From Gerris lacustris (taxonomy: Eukaryota; Arthropoda; Insecta; Hemiptera; Gerridae): a stretch of DNA of 64,000 nt. Under the pieces are notes generated by a model, which ran no database searches, was not told the DNA's origin, and saw nothing but the letters and a program-made list of their open reading frames with translations. Positions 1 to 15,374 of the stretch are shown one piece after another (positions within the stretch are counted from its first letter, which is position 1; the number at the start of each line of letters is the position of its first letter). Location: positions 18,465,106 through 18,529,105 of the forward strand of contig OX578282.1 of NCBI GenBank assembly GCA_951217055.1, in the 5' to 3' direction. The position numbers and the translations under genes were made by a program.

Positions 1-213
1 ATTGAGCACGACTTGATTTAAGAAGTGAAGATGGGAGAATTATTGGTCGTCAGATGGCACACTTAACACTACTTAAGGTCCTCAATGTTTTAATTATCAC
101 ACTTAGTTCCCTCACTATTTCAATCACTCTAAATCATAATTAAAATCTCGTTTTATATGAAAACTTTAAGCTATTATCTAAACAAAAAGTTTTGAATAGA
201 ATCTTTTTCCTTC

Positions 214-650
214 CCCCTATACGTAGCATAGATAGAGGAAAAGTATTTTAATGGCGCGAAAATACTATTTTGAGATTTTGATGAATTTACACGTTTTATA
301 CTTCCCTGAGTGCAAAAAAAGTTTTTAAAAAAGTCTGACTACAGTCTGATATCTGTGCAACCTCGAGGAGCCTAAATTATTAGACTGATTTTGATGAGAT
401 TTCCCATACATATTCAAAAAAGAAAAGAAAATACCCCGGGCAAACATTCAACAATAGAAAATTTAACAATAACTTTGGCGGCGCAATCTCCCTAAAAAGA
501 CGTCGAAATCGGTTTCGACGATTTTGATTTTAAAAAATCTACTTTGTAGTCCATTTAAATACGATTTGATGCCCATTAAATACTTAACCATATAAGTAGT
601 TTTATCAGGAAACATCTAGTTCTTGAGATATTGATGAAAATAAATCCCGT
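214..650 (+). repeat. Family D repeat copy (GGCGCGAAAA block), degenerate
   Basis: The copy carries the family blocks in order: an AGAGGAAAAGTATTTT head, AATGGCGCGAAAATA, a stretch starting ATTTTGATGAATTTACACG, an eroded GTCTG stretch, GATTTTGATGAGATTT, and a GGCGGCGC near 480. Other copies lie near 22.3, 25.4, 29.4 and 35 kb. It has no coding capacity. Bases 1-213 hold nothing recognisable. Confidence 0.7.
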
Positions 651-754
651 TTTTTTGTTAAAAATTAAAAACGAAGTGTAAACAAATCATGAACTCTTTC
701 AAAGTGTTTATTAATAAATTAAAAATTTAACGTTAAGTTTAAGAACACCATTCA

Positions 755-1602
755 TTATTATGATAAGTTGAGTAATGATGAAATTTTATGGCGTGTAAAA
801 AAAATAACGCTTTAAGCCATATTAATTATAAAACGTTTCGACCCTTCGTAAGGTCATCTTCAGTCTGTTTCTGATTTATTACTAGTGTAAAATTATTTAA
901 AATTAGTAACAGTGAAGTTATACTGAACTAACTTAAGAAGTGTTTTCAATTTTATAATAAAATTTGACAATCTCTCATGGAGAAATAATGTATTTTAAAT
1001 TTCAACTTTCAAGTTCTATCATATTATAATAAACAATCACTTCTAAGACAGCACTAATGTAAGTAAAATTTAAAATTGTCATAGTAAGACTATTATGGCT
1101 ACAGAATTGTTTTAATGAAAATAAAATAAACAAAATGGTATACTTCTTTAGATTGTTACTCACCTGTGTTTTTCTTTTTTAAATATAAATGACTGTTTAA
1201 ATAAATATTAAGAGAAAGGGGTGTTTAGTCCAATGTACTTTGGGACAGAGGAATATCACACTTCAGTTTTTATAAGGGGAGTAACAGTCTAAAGAAGAAC
1301 ATTCCATTCACCTTCTTTAGATTGTTACTCCCCTCTGTTTCTTTTATAAGGAGAGTAACAATGTATAGAAGTGCCAAAAAATAATAAGATAACATATTAA
1401 GAGTAGAGATTCATGTTATGTTAATTTTCATAAGATTGCTAATTTTGTAATTGATTTAAGAATTGGTTGTTCGAGTAATAAATCAGAAACACACTGAAAA
1501 TGATATAATGAAGGGTCGAAACTTTTCAAAATTAATATGGCTTAAAGCGTTATTTTTTTCACAAACCATAAAATTCCATCTTTACTCAACTTAACATAAT
1601 AC
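755..1602. mobile_element. Foldback element with about 125-bp inverted arms
   Basis: The left arm (about 755-880) and right arm (about 1470-1602) are inverted copies. Both contain AAGTTGAGTAA, AATTTTATGG and TAACGCTTTAAGCCATATTAA. Each arm also carries a short hairpin motif, read on the minus strand of the left arm as CTGAAGATGACC, then a loop, then GGGTCGAAACG. A different MITE (1143-1374) sits inside the spacer. No reading frame survives, so this is a non-autonomous element, possibly related to Penelope-like elements. Confidence 0.6.
1143..1374. mobile_element. Hairpin MITE, CTTCTTTAGA family, nested copy
   Basis: It begins CTTCTTTAGATTGTTACTC and ends in the complementary GAGTAACAATGTATAGAAGTGCC, here slightly mutated. 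Internal blocks TGTTTAGTCCAATGTACTTT and GAATATCACACTTC match the copies at 19545, 28563 and 44877. The element is inside the spacer of the foldback at 755-1602 and is therefore the younger insertion. Confidence 0.75.
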
Positions 1603-1956
1603 ATTAATTAAATTAGATATAATTGGATTTACATTTATTCTCACGCTCACGATGTATAATGAAAAAGATTTGTTTGAATTGATCAGAAAAAATTAATACA
1701 AAGTTCATTACATTATAATTTAGAAGAGCATTTTTTAAGCTGAGGTTTAACTAGAAAACCCAATGGTAACTATGGAGAAAAAGGATTAGGACTTGCCAAC
1801 TTAAGACTGATTCGTCCAAAAACAGGCCTAAAACACTTTTAAAATTACAGGAAGATTTAATTTTTTTTTTTTTTGCCAAGTATACCTACAATTTAGATTT
1901 ATCAATATATAATCATCCAAGAACACGGTTGAATTAGATGGTACACCAGTTATTGA

Positions 1957-2490
1957 AAGCGAGCGTAGCGAGCTTTCTACATTCAACGAAATATGCTCCG
2001 TGTCTGTCTGTCTGTCTGTCAGTCTGTCTGTCTCTCTGTCAGTAACGTTTACGCGTGTGACGATAACTTGAGTAAAAGTTGACCGATTTAGTTGAAATTT
2101 GGTATACATGTTTCTCTTACTAATACTCAGGCTAAGTTCGTTGGACAGCGTGATCCGTCCAAGAGTTCGCGCGCAACGCTCGCGTAAACGAGAGGTACAA
2201 AAATTAAATTGGAATTTCAGGACGGGAAAAAATTCTATCATCATCTATTCGATGAGACGAACATTTTTTTCAAATAACATTTTTTACTAAAACCAACAGC
2301 GACACCGCTATGACTTAATAAAGATCGCTAAAACTATTAAAGCGGACCTAAACGTTTATAATAGAGAAAACAACTTTTTTACCGATATCTTACGTTCTAA
2401 CGGAACGATTTTAATAAAACTTCATATACACCATCTAATACACAATTCAAACAGGCATGCAAAATTTCAACTTGATACAAGCAAAAGTCT
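1957..2490 (+). repeat. Family G modular repeat (GAAAGCGAGCG head)
   Basis: The head GAAAGCGAGCGTAGCGAGC forms a hairpin with its own 3' part. It is followed by a GTCT-rich stretch (about 2000-2040), then the shared core with GTGACGATAACTTGAGTAAA, GAAATTTGGTATACATG and AACAGCGACACCGCTATGA, and then a tail (GCGGACCTAAACG, AACAGGCATGCAAAATTTCA) shared with the element at 36164-37100. The open frames crossing it, which encode a TDRQTDRQ-type stretch, come from the simple repeat and are not genes. Confidence 0.7.
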
Positions 2491-2854
2491 TAGCGTAGTG
2501 AAGAGATACATTTATAATAATTGTTTAAAAGGCGGGTGGTTAAGATTGTTATAGTCGTATAGTGTATAGGTTTGTTTAGGAAGTAAAGCTTTGTACCGAG
2601 TACCCCCACTCTTCCCCACACTACCCTCTTCCACTTATCTTGAACTATGACATTTATCGTGATTAATAAATTTCAATATTCAGTATTTCATTGCAATACG
2701 CTCGCTTCAATGATAGAGCCACGCGATGCCTAGTATAACTGTAGATGTACGCTTCTAAGATCATCTAATAAATGGGTACTATACGATCAATAAACAAGAA
2801 CGTAAAAGATAAACAGTTACAACAAAAAAATGAGATCTAAGTAATAAATATTGA

Positions 2855-3166
2855 ATAAGTAGTAGGGAATTTTTCCCAACATCCAACACGAAGAGAAGAC
2901 TTAGAAACTATTTACCACCAAAAGCTTGGTTTAATACTTGGCAAAGTATTTATTGGAATTTCCCTCAAAATCCATAACAAGTTGAAGGAATATGCGAGAA
3001 TTTATATGACGTTAACTGCGTAATGGTCAGAAAATACTTAAAGAAGAATCTGGAGAAGGATACCCAAGACATATTGCAACACGTGTCCACCACATTCCTA
3101 AAGAACTCATTCGAAAAACTTTGCACGCATCTCATCTCCCCCAATCATCTTCAAGATCAACTCTAG
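2855..3166 (+). pseudogene. Possible decayed coding remnant, unidentified
   Basis: One frame stays open for 103 codons with a single internal stop (TAA at 2975), followed by a terminal TAG. The last 46 codons after that stop begin at ATG 3024 and give a charged, alpha-helical-looking peptide containing VRKYLKKNLEKDTQDI. Composition is less AT-rich and less repetitive than the flanks. No family is recognised. It may be a transposon relic, an exon of an unseen gene, or chance. Bases 2491-2854 and 3167-3609 hold nothing else recognisable. Confidence 0.2.
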
Positions 3167-3609
3167 AACAATTATTATTAAATTTCATCTCACCTATTAT
3201 ATCTAATAGAGTTAGACCGATTTAATAGCCTCATTAACATATGAATGTCTTCTTATAATTACTTTAAGCTTATAATTAATTATTTTAACTATTTAAGTTA
3301 ATAAAGACTTCAACATTTGTAATAGATATAAGTACCTTTTTTTCTAGACGTCAATATAATAAATTTTAAGTGGAAATCTTATGAAAAAAATTGTTTCAAA
3401 TCTTGCATATTTATAACTCAATGCAAACATTACTCTACTAGTAAATAATAAAATGTTATATTATTTTTTTTTAAGTTCGTTCTTACTAAACACCTATAAT
3501 TATAGACAGAGTGTTATTATGAATCATATTTGAGATCCGAAAGGGACTAGAAAAAAATTAAGAAGCAAGAAAACTTTTCTTCATATTCGGCTGTTCTTTA
3601 TTTATTTTT

Positions 3610-4201
3610 GCTTCCAACCTTACCAAACGTAACAGAAGCTATGTGATCGTTCTGAAGAACGAATAATTTTTAGGTCTCCGATTTAAAAAATTCCAAGACA
3701 GAAATCCATTTTTGACATCAGGGAACATTTTTGACTCGGTGTCTGTCTGTCGGTCTGTCACTCAATATTTATGAACCAACATATCTTACAAAACTACACG
3801 CCTGATTATAATGACATTTTGGTGGTAGGTCATAATTAGCTCATTGTTGGTCTCATATAAGTTTTAACTTTCTGCGCCTATTTGTTTCTCTTCCACATGC
3901 ACACAAATATATATTTATTTACACCTATAGCTTCAAAACTACTTATCTGATTTGTATAAAACTTTTATAGTTTATCGAAAGTAATCCGTAGATAGCCCCA
4001 GATTAATTTGAGCCTTCTGCGCTCTTTAACTTTTGCTAAATTGATACTTTAATTTATGTAAAAAATCCAAACAGTATTGACAGATTAAGAAAACGGGGAA
4101 AACAATTAGACAAATTAGACAATAATGGCTTGTAAAAGTATAAAATCAATAAAGTACGAGATAAGATGCGAGGAAGCTATGGGCCACACCAATTGGCAGT
4201 C
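3610..4201 (+). repeat. Family C modular repeat, near full length
   Basis: The copy runs from a degraded GCTTCCAACCTTACC head, through CCAAGACAGAAATCC, CATCAGGGAACATTTTTG and a GTCTGTCTGTCGGTCTG run, to the tail GATGCGAGGAAGCTATG and AATTGGCAGTC. The middle (AATTAGCTCATTGTTGG, CCGTAGATAGCCCC) matches the copy at 44460-45176. The copies at 17386 and 53220 have a different middle section. Confidence 0.75.
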
Positions 4202-5198
4202 TATTTAAAACTACATTCTATAAAAAAAATCTTAAAGTAAGAAAGTAATTAGCTGGATACATTTTACACTAATTAAAATTATTCTTTAAATGTGAGGACT
4301 TTTATCATTTATACTCTTCATATCACTATTATAATTATTTTTAAAACTAAAATTATTTATGTTTCTTTTATTTAATTCCTTAGATGATTCATTACAAATT
4401 ATAAAGGATTATATATTTAAAAAGCTGATGGAAAGTCTAGATCTGTATATTGATAAGACAGTGCATAGTTTTAAGATACATTTTGTTAACAAGGCTAAGT
4501 TCAAATTTCACTAAGTTTTTCAACCTTGTTCTTTACTTATACATCTGTTTCTTTTTATTATAAACTTCTTCTATAGTTGTATTTATTATCAGAAGAGATC
4601 AGGTACACTCTTAACTCAGTGTCATGTCATATCTTTGTGTAAACAAAACTCCTACGCACTAATAAGTTAGGTTTTTCAAACCGCCCACGACATCTCGTGG
4701 CAAGAAGAGAAAATAACAAGAAGGGTACACGCCCCTGTCAGTATCATTGTACATCAAGATACCTTTATGCTAACACAGCATCTCTCTTTGCGAATAACAT
4801 TTCATTGTGGGTGTTTCGCACTGACTTTTATACATGGGATTATGGGATAACGGGCATAGTTTTAACCTCACGTCAACTCCATTAAAAGAATTATTTTTCT
4901 TTACGGTAAGTTCTGTAGTTATTTTATCCATTTATATATTTGTGTTGAGTGGTTGTTATGTTCTGTTATTGGATCGGAGAATTTATCACGATGTTATAAA
5001 GATATTTATTAGATTCATAAAGGTATTTACTAATTTAAAGAAAGACAATAACATATTAAGTGCATATCTAATATAAATGCAGGACAACAATATTATTACT
5101 ACATAAAAATATATAAATAATGATATTGTCAAAACTAAGTTGTATGTATTTCATCGGGAGTTGTGGAACTTACATTTATTTATTGCTTTTTCTTGTAG
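4202..5198. other. Spacer upstream of the possible exon, with a candidate donor site
   Basis: The stretch is AT-rich. Around 4680-4905 composition is more balanced and several short frames are open. A good splice-donor-like ACG|GTAAGT lies at 4905/4906. The frame needed to join it to the exon at 5199 is interrupted by stops at about 4851 and 4860, so no upstream exon can be assigned with confidence. Confidence 0.3.
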
Positions 5199-5371
5199 GT
5201 ACTGAACAACACATTAGGACATTAAAATTTCAGGACGGACAGAAGGTTCAGTCACTGCACACATTCATTCTATGTGATCATCACTGTAAAATAATTCTCT
5301 CCGTACAGAAATTAGAACAAGATATTTCGATGCTGGAACAATGGTTTCAGACAAATGTTAAACTCTGGTGA
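5199..5371 (+). CDS. Possible terminal coding exon, unidentified protein
   Basis: A pyrimidine-rich tract ending CTTTTTCTTGTAG precedes a 173-base open stretch. It completes a split codon (phase 1) and encodes about 57 residues, from GTEQHIRTLKFQDGQ to the C-terminus MLEQWFQTNVKLW, then TGA. An AATAAA lies 30 bases downstream. The acceptor, the protein-like composition and the poly(A) signal are consistent with the last exon of a plus-strand gene. The segment is more complex than the surrounding low-complexity DNA. I do not recognise the protein family, and no upstream exon can be linked in frame. Chance cannot be excluded. Confidence 0.3.
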
Positions 5372-5400
5372 AACTGGGTTACACATTATATTATTATATT

Positions 5401-5406
5401 AATAAA
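5401..5406 (+). promoter_or_regulatory. Candidate poly(A) signal AATAAA
   Basis: AATAAA lies 30 bases after the TGA of the possible terminal exon. This hexamer is common in DNA this AT-rich, so its value rests on the position alone. Bases 5407-5899 are AT-rich spacer with nothing recognisable. Confidence 0.25.
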
Positions 5407-5899
5407 CAAAAGAATCAAAAGAATCAAAATATATATTAAGTTCAACAGCTTGATCACCATCAATAAATATTAAATTTAACAATTCAAATTTTATAACTTA
5501 TATTCTCATGACAGTAGAAAATAAGTATTTTTGTAAATTGTCACAACTACAATCAAAATCACACAACAATATTGGCTCTTATATTCCAATAAACATTACA
5601 CTGAATCAATGTTATTTAAGTGTATGATCAGTTGTAATTTCATAGCGTCCATCAATAACTAAATTAATTGTCGAAAACAATATTGTAAACCTCACATCGC
5701 AATAATAATATACATGTACTGTACATAGTAGTAAAAAGGTGTATAGTATATTATATAGATACTATACCTATAGATAATTATCCAACCGCAATACATTAAA
5801 GTAGTGCATGGTTAATATTACATATTAATACTATGTACTTAGGAAATAACGAAGTTACAAATAAATTATAATTTACTTTATACCATGTATATAAAAATT

Positions 5900-6471
5900 A
5901 CTTTATCTACGATTGATACGAAATATAAACATTGTATCTCTGTTTAGATGCGTAGAAAGTGATTCTTTACGTACTTGTATTCATTGCGCATGCGCGTCTC
6001 ATAGTTCTGAAGAATTCCTCTTCTTAACCACCCTAGGGCGGTAAAGAAGAGGAATTCTTCAGCTTTACGCACGATTACCGAGTTTGTTTACATTTAACAA
6101 AACTAATTTGCTATTATTTTATTAAAGTAACTGTTTATATAGAGTTTTTAGTGAAAAACAATGAGTGACTTAAGTGACTGACGAAAATGTGGAGAATAAT
6201 ACTCCTCCAGAAATAATTAATTCGGAAAAAATACAACTCAAGAATTAATGCCATCTTTATCAAGAGAGAGATACGAACTTACATACAGCAAGTTTATTTT
6301 TTTCTGTATTTATTATTTAAATTTAACAATCGTAGATAAAGTAAGGTACGCAACTCGTGCGAAAACGGCATTTTGCATTGCTCGTGTGGTTTTACTACCC
6401 TCGCTGTCGCTCGGGTGCAATCTCCACACTCGCATGCAAAATGCTACTTTCCACACTCGACGCGTAATGTA
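5900..6471 (+). repeat. Tandem duplication, unit 1 (Crypton-like element fragment)
   Basis: This 572-bp unit is repeated at 6472-7021. Shared blocks are ATCTACGATTGATACG, GCGTAGAAAGTGATTC, CATTGCGCATGCGCG, ACGCACGATTA and GTGAAAAACAATGA. It ends in an inverted, G+C-richer region (CGCAACTCGTGCGAAAACGG through CGCATGCAAAATGCTAC) that looks like an element terminus. An ATG at 6161 starts a short peptide equivalent to that in unit 2, but it is frameshifted. Confidence 0.7.
6007..6062. repeat. Perfect 19-bp inverted repeat (hairpin)
   Basis: CTGAAGAATTCCTCTTCTT (6007-6025) is followed after 18 bases by its exact reverse complement (6044-6062). The equivalent in unit 2 (about 6569-6620) is imperfect, so unit 1 keeps the better stem. 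Confidence 0.85.
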
Positions 6472-7021
6472 CTTTTATCTACGATTGATACGAAATATAA
6501 ACATTATATTTCTGTTTAGATGCGTAGAAAGTGATTCTTTACGTACTTGTATTCATTGCGCATGCGCGTTTAATAATTCCTTCTTTTCCACCCTTGTGCG
6601 GTAAAAAAGAAGAATTTATCACCTTAAACGCACGATTAGCAAGTTTGTTTACATTTAACAAAACTAATTTGCTGTTTGTTTAATTAAAATAACTGTTTAC
6701 ATCAAGTTTTTAGTGAAAAACAATGATTGATTTAAGTGATTACGACGAAAATGAGGAGAATAATACTCTTCCCGAAATAATTAATACGGCACAAAATCCA
6801 ACTAATAAATTAATGTCATCTTAATCAAAAGAGAAATACGAACTTGCATACAGGAAGTTTATTAAAAATTTGTTTCTGTATTTATTATTAAAAACCAACA
6901 AACTTAGATAAAGTACGGTACGCAACTCGTGCGAAAACGGCATTTTGCTTTGCTCGTTTTTTTTTTTTATTACCCGAGCGATGCAAAATGCTACTTTCCG
7001 CACTAGATACAAAATGTACTA
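6472..7021 (+). repeat. Tandem duplication, unit 2 (Crypton-like element fragment)
   Basis: This is the second unit of the duplication starting at 5900, offset by 572 bases. It ends in the same TGCGAAAACGGCATTTTGC ... GCAAAATGCTACTTTCC inverted terminal region. Together the units look like two copies of one short element, or one element with an internal duplication. Confidence 0.7.
6723..6900 (+). pseudogene. N-terminal fragment resembling a Crypton-type tyrosine recombinase
   Basis: From ATG 6723 the frame reads an acidic leader (MIDLSDYDENEENNTLPEII), a short linker with one TAA, then SKEKYELAYRKFI. An acidic start followed by a KYE-x-AY-x-x-F motif is what I recall for the N-terminal region of Crypton-like recombinases in animals. 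That match is from memory. The core-binding and catalytic R-H-R-Y regions are absent because the unit ends shortly after. It is non-functional. Confidence 0.3.
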
Positions 7022-7840
7022 TTACACTATTCCAAAATAATGATCTCTGAAATAATTCGGGGATAATTGACCGAACGAAGTGACGTCTGTTTCAAATCGA
7101 CATTCAACCATTTGGCATTTCGTCTGTTTGTCAATTAGTTTGTTTCTCAGTCATGGTCATGACCTAACGCATTGTTCGACTTTTTTCAAATTTGGCAGGA
7201 ATGTTTCTAGTAGTCATAAAAATCGATGAATTTTTAATTTATTTTTTAAAGCGGTATTTACCGTTCACTGAACAACACCATTTATTTGATTTTTAGTCTT
7301 TATAAATTCAAACTTTTTTTCCTCTTTTCCGCTTCTAAATTACATTATAGATACGGATTGGAATTAAAACTTATTATAAAAGATATTTATTATTCATAAC
7401 TAAACAAAGAGTTATTTTTATAAATTAGTTGATTTTATAAATTGTTAAATTTCAACATAATCTTGCACTCATGAATAAGTTAATTCTTTATTTTTACACT
7501 TAACCAATACAAATGATGTAAAAAGTTTTATTGATAGTAGAAAAATAAATGATTTTGATAAGATTGATTGATTTACAGATATGTTATCACTACGCGGATT
7601 TATTTTTATTATTATTAATAAATTTTAGTGTTTATCATTACTAAGAGAGGATAAATTATCATGTATTTATTTTATAGCTAAGATATTAGCTACATGTATT
7701 GACAAAGGACGAAGATGGCCAATAAGATTGATGTTACAAATTTCAATTGATGTAGCACTCTAAAAGTTTCAAGGTACAGTATAAAACCATTCTATTTGAA
7801 TTTATCAGTGAAGGAAGACGATGCAAGGTACAAGAAATTA
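7022..7840. other. Spacer with a weak match to the GAAATTTGG core
   Basis: Between about 7060 and 7230 there is an eroded stretch (GTCTGTTT..., CGTCTGTTTGTC, TTTTCAAATTTGGCAGGAATG) that follows the order of the modular repeats. The rest is AT-rich spacer with no gene. Confidence 0.35.
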
Positions 7841-8070
7841 TCGAGGTACGAAGAATCGCCATGAGACAGGTTAGAAGCGAGAAAAGCTTCCTTGGAGTTG
7901 ATCCAACACAGGGTGTGGCTCCAACACTTCAGGTATGCCAACCAAACAATAAAAGACTTTAACAGACCGATACTCTTGATGGAACCGAAAAAAAGCCTTT
8001 GACAATGTCGACCAATAACTTACCCAGATAGGAAATATGTAACTTAACTCGACATCTGCGCATTTAGAAA
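7841..8070 (+). pseudogene. Possible non-LTR reverse transcriptase relic
   Basis: Around 7975-8020, after correction for one extra A, the translation gives EKAFDNVDQ. This resembles the palm-domain motif carrying the first catalytic aspartate of non-LTR retrotransposon reverse transcriptases (pattern D-x-x-K-A-F-D). Flanking codons are open for short stretches with frameshifts. No YADD motif or further conserved block is visible, so the call rests on one short motif. Confidence 0.25.
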
Positions 8071-8186
8071 ATAATGTCCACATTCATAATGATTGTAGCG
8101 AATCAAGAGAAAAAAAAAGGTTTTCTTTGTAGGTTCTGAAATCAAGCACATATTTTACTTCATACTGTTTATAGCTTCAACTTAAT

Positions 8187-8299
<113 letters not shown>

Positions 8300-8454
8300 A
8301 TGTGTGTGTGTGTATGTATGTGTTACAAAAACCAAAAACATTTGTTAAGTCACTTAAATGTTTAAACTTAATACAATTAAAATATATTAGGAATAACAAT
8401 AAATAGAAACCACCATGCATAACTTTTTTATTTTTACTAAGTTACCAATATATT

Positions 8455-8458
<4 letters not shown>

Positions 8459-8543
<85 letters not shown>
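8459..8543. repeat. (TA)n tract
   Basis: An uninterrupted TA repeat of about 85 bases, 160 bases after the previous one. Confidence 0.98.
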
Positions 8544-8547
<4 letters not shown>

Positions 8548-8559
8548 ATATACCTATAT

Positions 8560-8830
8560 ATATTTTTTTCTCATAATATACGTAGTAGGTATAGATAAAG
8601 AGAAGGCAATATGATCACGGGAAAATTATATTTTGATATTTTTATAGTTTTACACCTTTTGATGAACCATGAGCCCAAAAAAAAATTTTTTTTTTTAAGT
8701 GGTGGTCCGTAGTCTGTGCAGACGCGTGGTGTCTAAACTACAAGGCTGATGCATTAAATTTGGCAGAAAAGTTTAGAAAAATATAACCCCGAGCCGAAAT
8801 CAAGAAATGAAATTTAGGGACACTACCCCC
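8560..8830 (+). repeat. Family D repeat copy, degenerate
   Basis: It has the eroded head and block order of family D: GGCAATATGATCACGGGAAAAT, a GAGCCCAAAAAAAA stretch, GTCTGTGCAGACGCGTGG, and a TTAAATTTGGCAGAAAAG variant of the GAAATTTGG block. A run of about 16 C follows at 8828-8842. Confidence 0.6.
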
Positions 8831-8842
8831 CCCCCCCCCCCC

Positions 8843-11699
<2,857 letters not shown>

Positions 11700-11954
11700 A
11701 CATTTATGCTAATAAGATAAAGTGAAAATTCGAAATAAAGCAGGCATTAAAATATCGAAAATAAAAATATTATAATTAGTATTTAACAAAAATACTAAAA
11801 GATCAACTTTTATAGTTTAGGTAAGTTTGATTCCTAAACTATAAAAGTTGATCTTTTAGTATTTTTGTTAAATACTAATTATAATATTTTTGTTTTCGAT
11901 ATTTTAATGCCTGCTTTATTTCGAATTCTCACTTTATCTTATTAGCATAAATGT
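11700..11954. repeat. Long near-perfect hairpin, 121-bp arms
   Basis: The left arm (11700-11820) and right arm (11834-11954) are reverse complements with two mismatches that I can find, around a 13-base loop (GTAAGTTTGATTC). The arms are ordinary AT-rich sequence, not TA repeat. Transcription on either strand would give a long double-stranded hairpin RNA. No terminal motif or TSD marks it as a known element. Confidence 0.9.
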
Positions 11955-12300
11955 CAAATCTGATGTATCAAAGCTGATCTGCACAAATATTAAGTCAACT
12001 TAGAATTAAATAAAATAAAATAAATCTAAAAAGATATCAGGAGACGGAAGTAAATGCTGGACTTCGTTTCACTTCAAAAAGTTAAAAGTTCAAAATTCTA
12101 AGTAAAAAGTAAAGTTGAAATTCTTAGTAACAATTGAATAGTACTTACAATTAAGTAACAATTTAAACCTAAATTTGAAACCGTTTTGAAAACATTTTCA
12201 GTGAGGTCAGTTAAGTTGTATTATTTACCTAATCAAAAAAAGAGTCCAATAAAAGAACTGTGTAAATTAAATTAATATTCCTAAAGTTAAGAGTTTTTCG
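11955..12300. other. Spacer, nothing recognised
   Basis: AT-rich sequence between the long hairpin and the tRNA-like relic. Confidence 0.5.
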
Positions 12301-12362
12301 AACTCAATTGTATTCGAACTCTGGACCTTTCGCATGTTAAACGCAAGACTACCGTAATATAC
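12301..12362 (-). pseudogene. tRNA-Val(AAC)-like relic
   Basis: On the minus strand the order ACGGTAGTCTTGCG, TTTAACATGCGAAAGGTC, AGAGTTCGAATAC follows the anticodon arm, variable region and T arm of tRNA-Val(AAC). The acceptor and D arms cannot be paired. It is either a decayed tRNA gene or the head of a tRNA-derived SINE. Confidence 0.4.

Positions 12363-13843
<1,481 letters not shown>

Positions 13844-13920
<77 letters not shown>
13844..13920. repeat. (TA)n tract
   Basis: An uninterrupted TA repeat of about 77 bases. Confidence 0.98.
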
Positions 13921-13923
<3 letters not shown>

Positions 13924-14310
13924 GAACAGAGCTTCACATTATTGTAACACTGTAACACACTTGTATTCACGTTAATAAAGTGTTAATTAGAAGTAAACAC
14001 ATATTACATAGTATGTTTTTTTCTAACTTTTAAGTTTACTCTCAGCATAGTAATAAAGCTTCATATAGTATTGTATAACCATATATGTGCGAAAGGAAAA
14101 GAATGTTTCAAGAAAAAAAAGTAAAGAATATTTTAGTATTTACTAAGTTATACAAATTATGCATTGTACTTTATTTGTACTTAACTTAAAAGCTTAACAT
14201 TCCGTTTTGTTAAAATTCTCACTCAAGTAAAATATTTTTTTTTAAAAGGATGCCCATTTATTTGTTAAAAAAATTGCATATGATCATCTTTTCAATTAGT
14301 TTTAATGTCT

Positions 14311-14437
14311 AAAGGTACCCATACACGATCAAACATGTTAACGCAAACCTGATGTCGGGCAAATTTAGACCATACACGTCAACCTTCATGTTTGCGTAAA
14401 CATCAAACAGCCCCGTACACGGTATGGGGGCCTTTAA
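14311..14437. mobile_element. Short MITE-like inverted-repeat element
   Basis: The left end AAAGGTACCCATACACG faces a right end whose reverse complement is AAAGGCCCCCATACCGTG. Inner segments (CAAACATGTTAACGC and GCGTAAACATCAAAC) also pair. The GC content stands out from the flanks. No convincing TSD is visible, so the superfamily is open. Confidence 0.5.
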
Positions 14438-15374
14438 GGTAAGCTAGTGTTTGGAGTTAATAATATTGTAGTTTAGTAGAAAATAATCAACTTGTTTATG
14501 TATTTTCCAATACATTAGACAAATATTCATGAAAATTTCCTGAATAAAAAAAGAAGAAAAGTAAATTTAAATATTTCACCTCATAAAAGTTAAAAATTCA
14601 GGAAATGAGATATTTATATAAGATTCAGGCAAATAAAAGTAAAGATTCAAGATATTTTAGTGTCACAATAAAAACAGCTGAAGCTTTTTTATCTTTTACA
14701 TTTTTGTATACATATATACATATAAATAAATTCAATACGAGAGTGTACAAGAATTTAGGGGAGAAAAAAAGAAAATAATAGCTCTTTTAGTGTATTTATA
14801 TATATGTGTACAAGAAGATATTTCTTAATTCATTAAAAATTAGAAAGGCGGAAACAAAAAAAAAGTAATATTATAACTCTTGAGGAGAAAAATTGAAGCA
14901 ATAAAACGATCAAAAAATACAACAAAAGAAAGGAGATAAGTAAGAAATAAAACTAAATGTGAAAGAAAAAGAAATACAAATAAATAAAACAAAAAGGGGA
15001 CTAAATGTAAATTTAAAATTAAACAAAAGGTAAGAAGTTCAAAACCGGTTTAATATAAGTTTTAAAAAAAAATTCATACCACTGTGTTTTTTAGGGGGGG
15101 GGGGGGGGTTGGAATTTCTGATTTTTTTTTTTTTATAAAACTTTAGATGCTCAAAGACTTAAACTTGTTCAAATTCAGTTCCTATATAAACATAAGCTGA
15201 AGACACCGTCAACCCTACTCCATTCGTGTTTTATGATAATCACTTTTTAGCAACAAGCCTTTTTACCGTTGGTTCGTAAAGTTGCAGTCCCCTCTTTTAA
15301 CAAATTTTAAAAAAGGAACAAGCTCTATTGTCCGTGTCGTAACTTCTGGTCGTTTGGAAAACACTTAGTCTAAA
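14438..15374. other. AT-rich spacer, nothing recognised
   Basis: Contains a run of about 14 G near 15094-15108. No gene was recognised. Confidence 0.5.

Noticed and set aside
1828..2290. Frames encoding TDRQTDRQ-type peptides (also 17257-17691, 22392-22643, 25728-25976, 29997-30282, 34000-34250, 53527-53760)
   Set aside because: All fall within family A, C, D or G repeats and arise from the GTCT/GACA stretch and shared core, on whichever strand is open.
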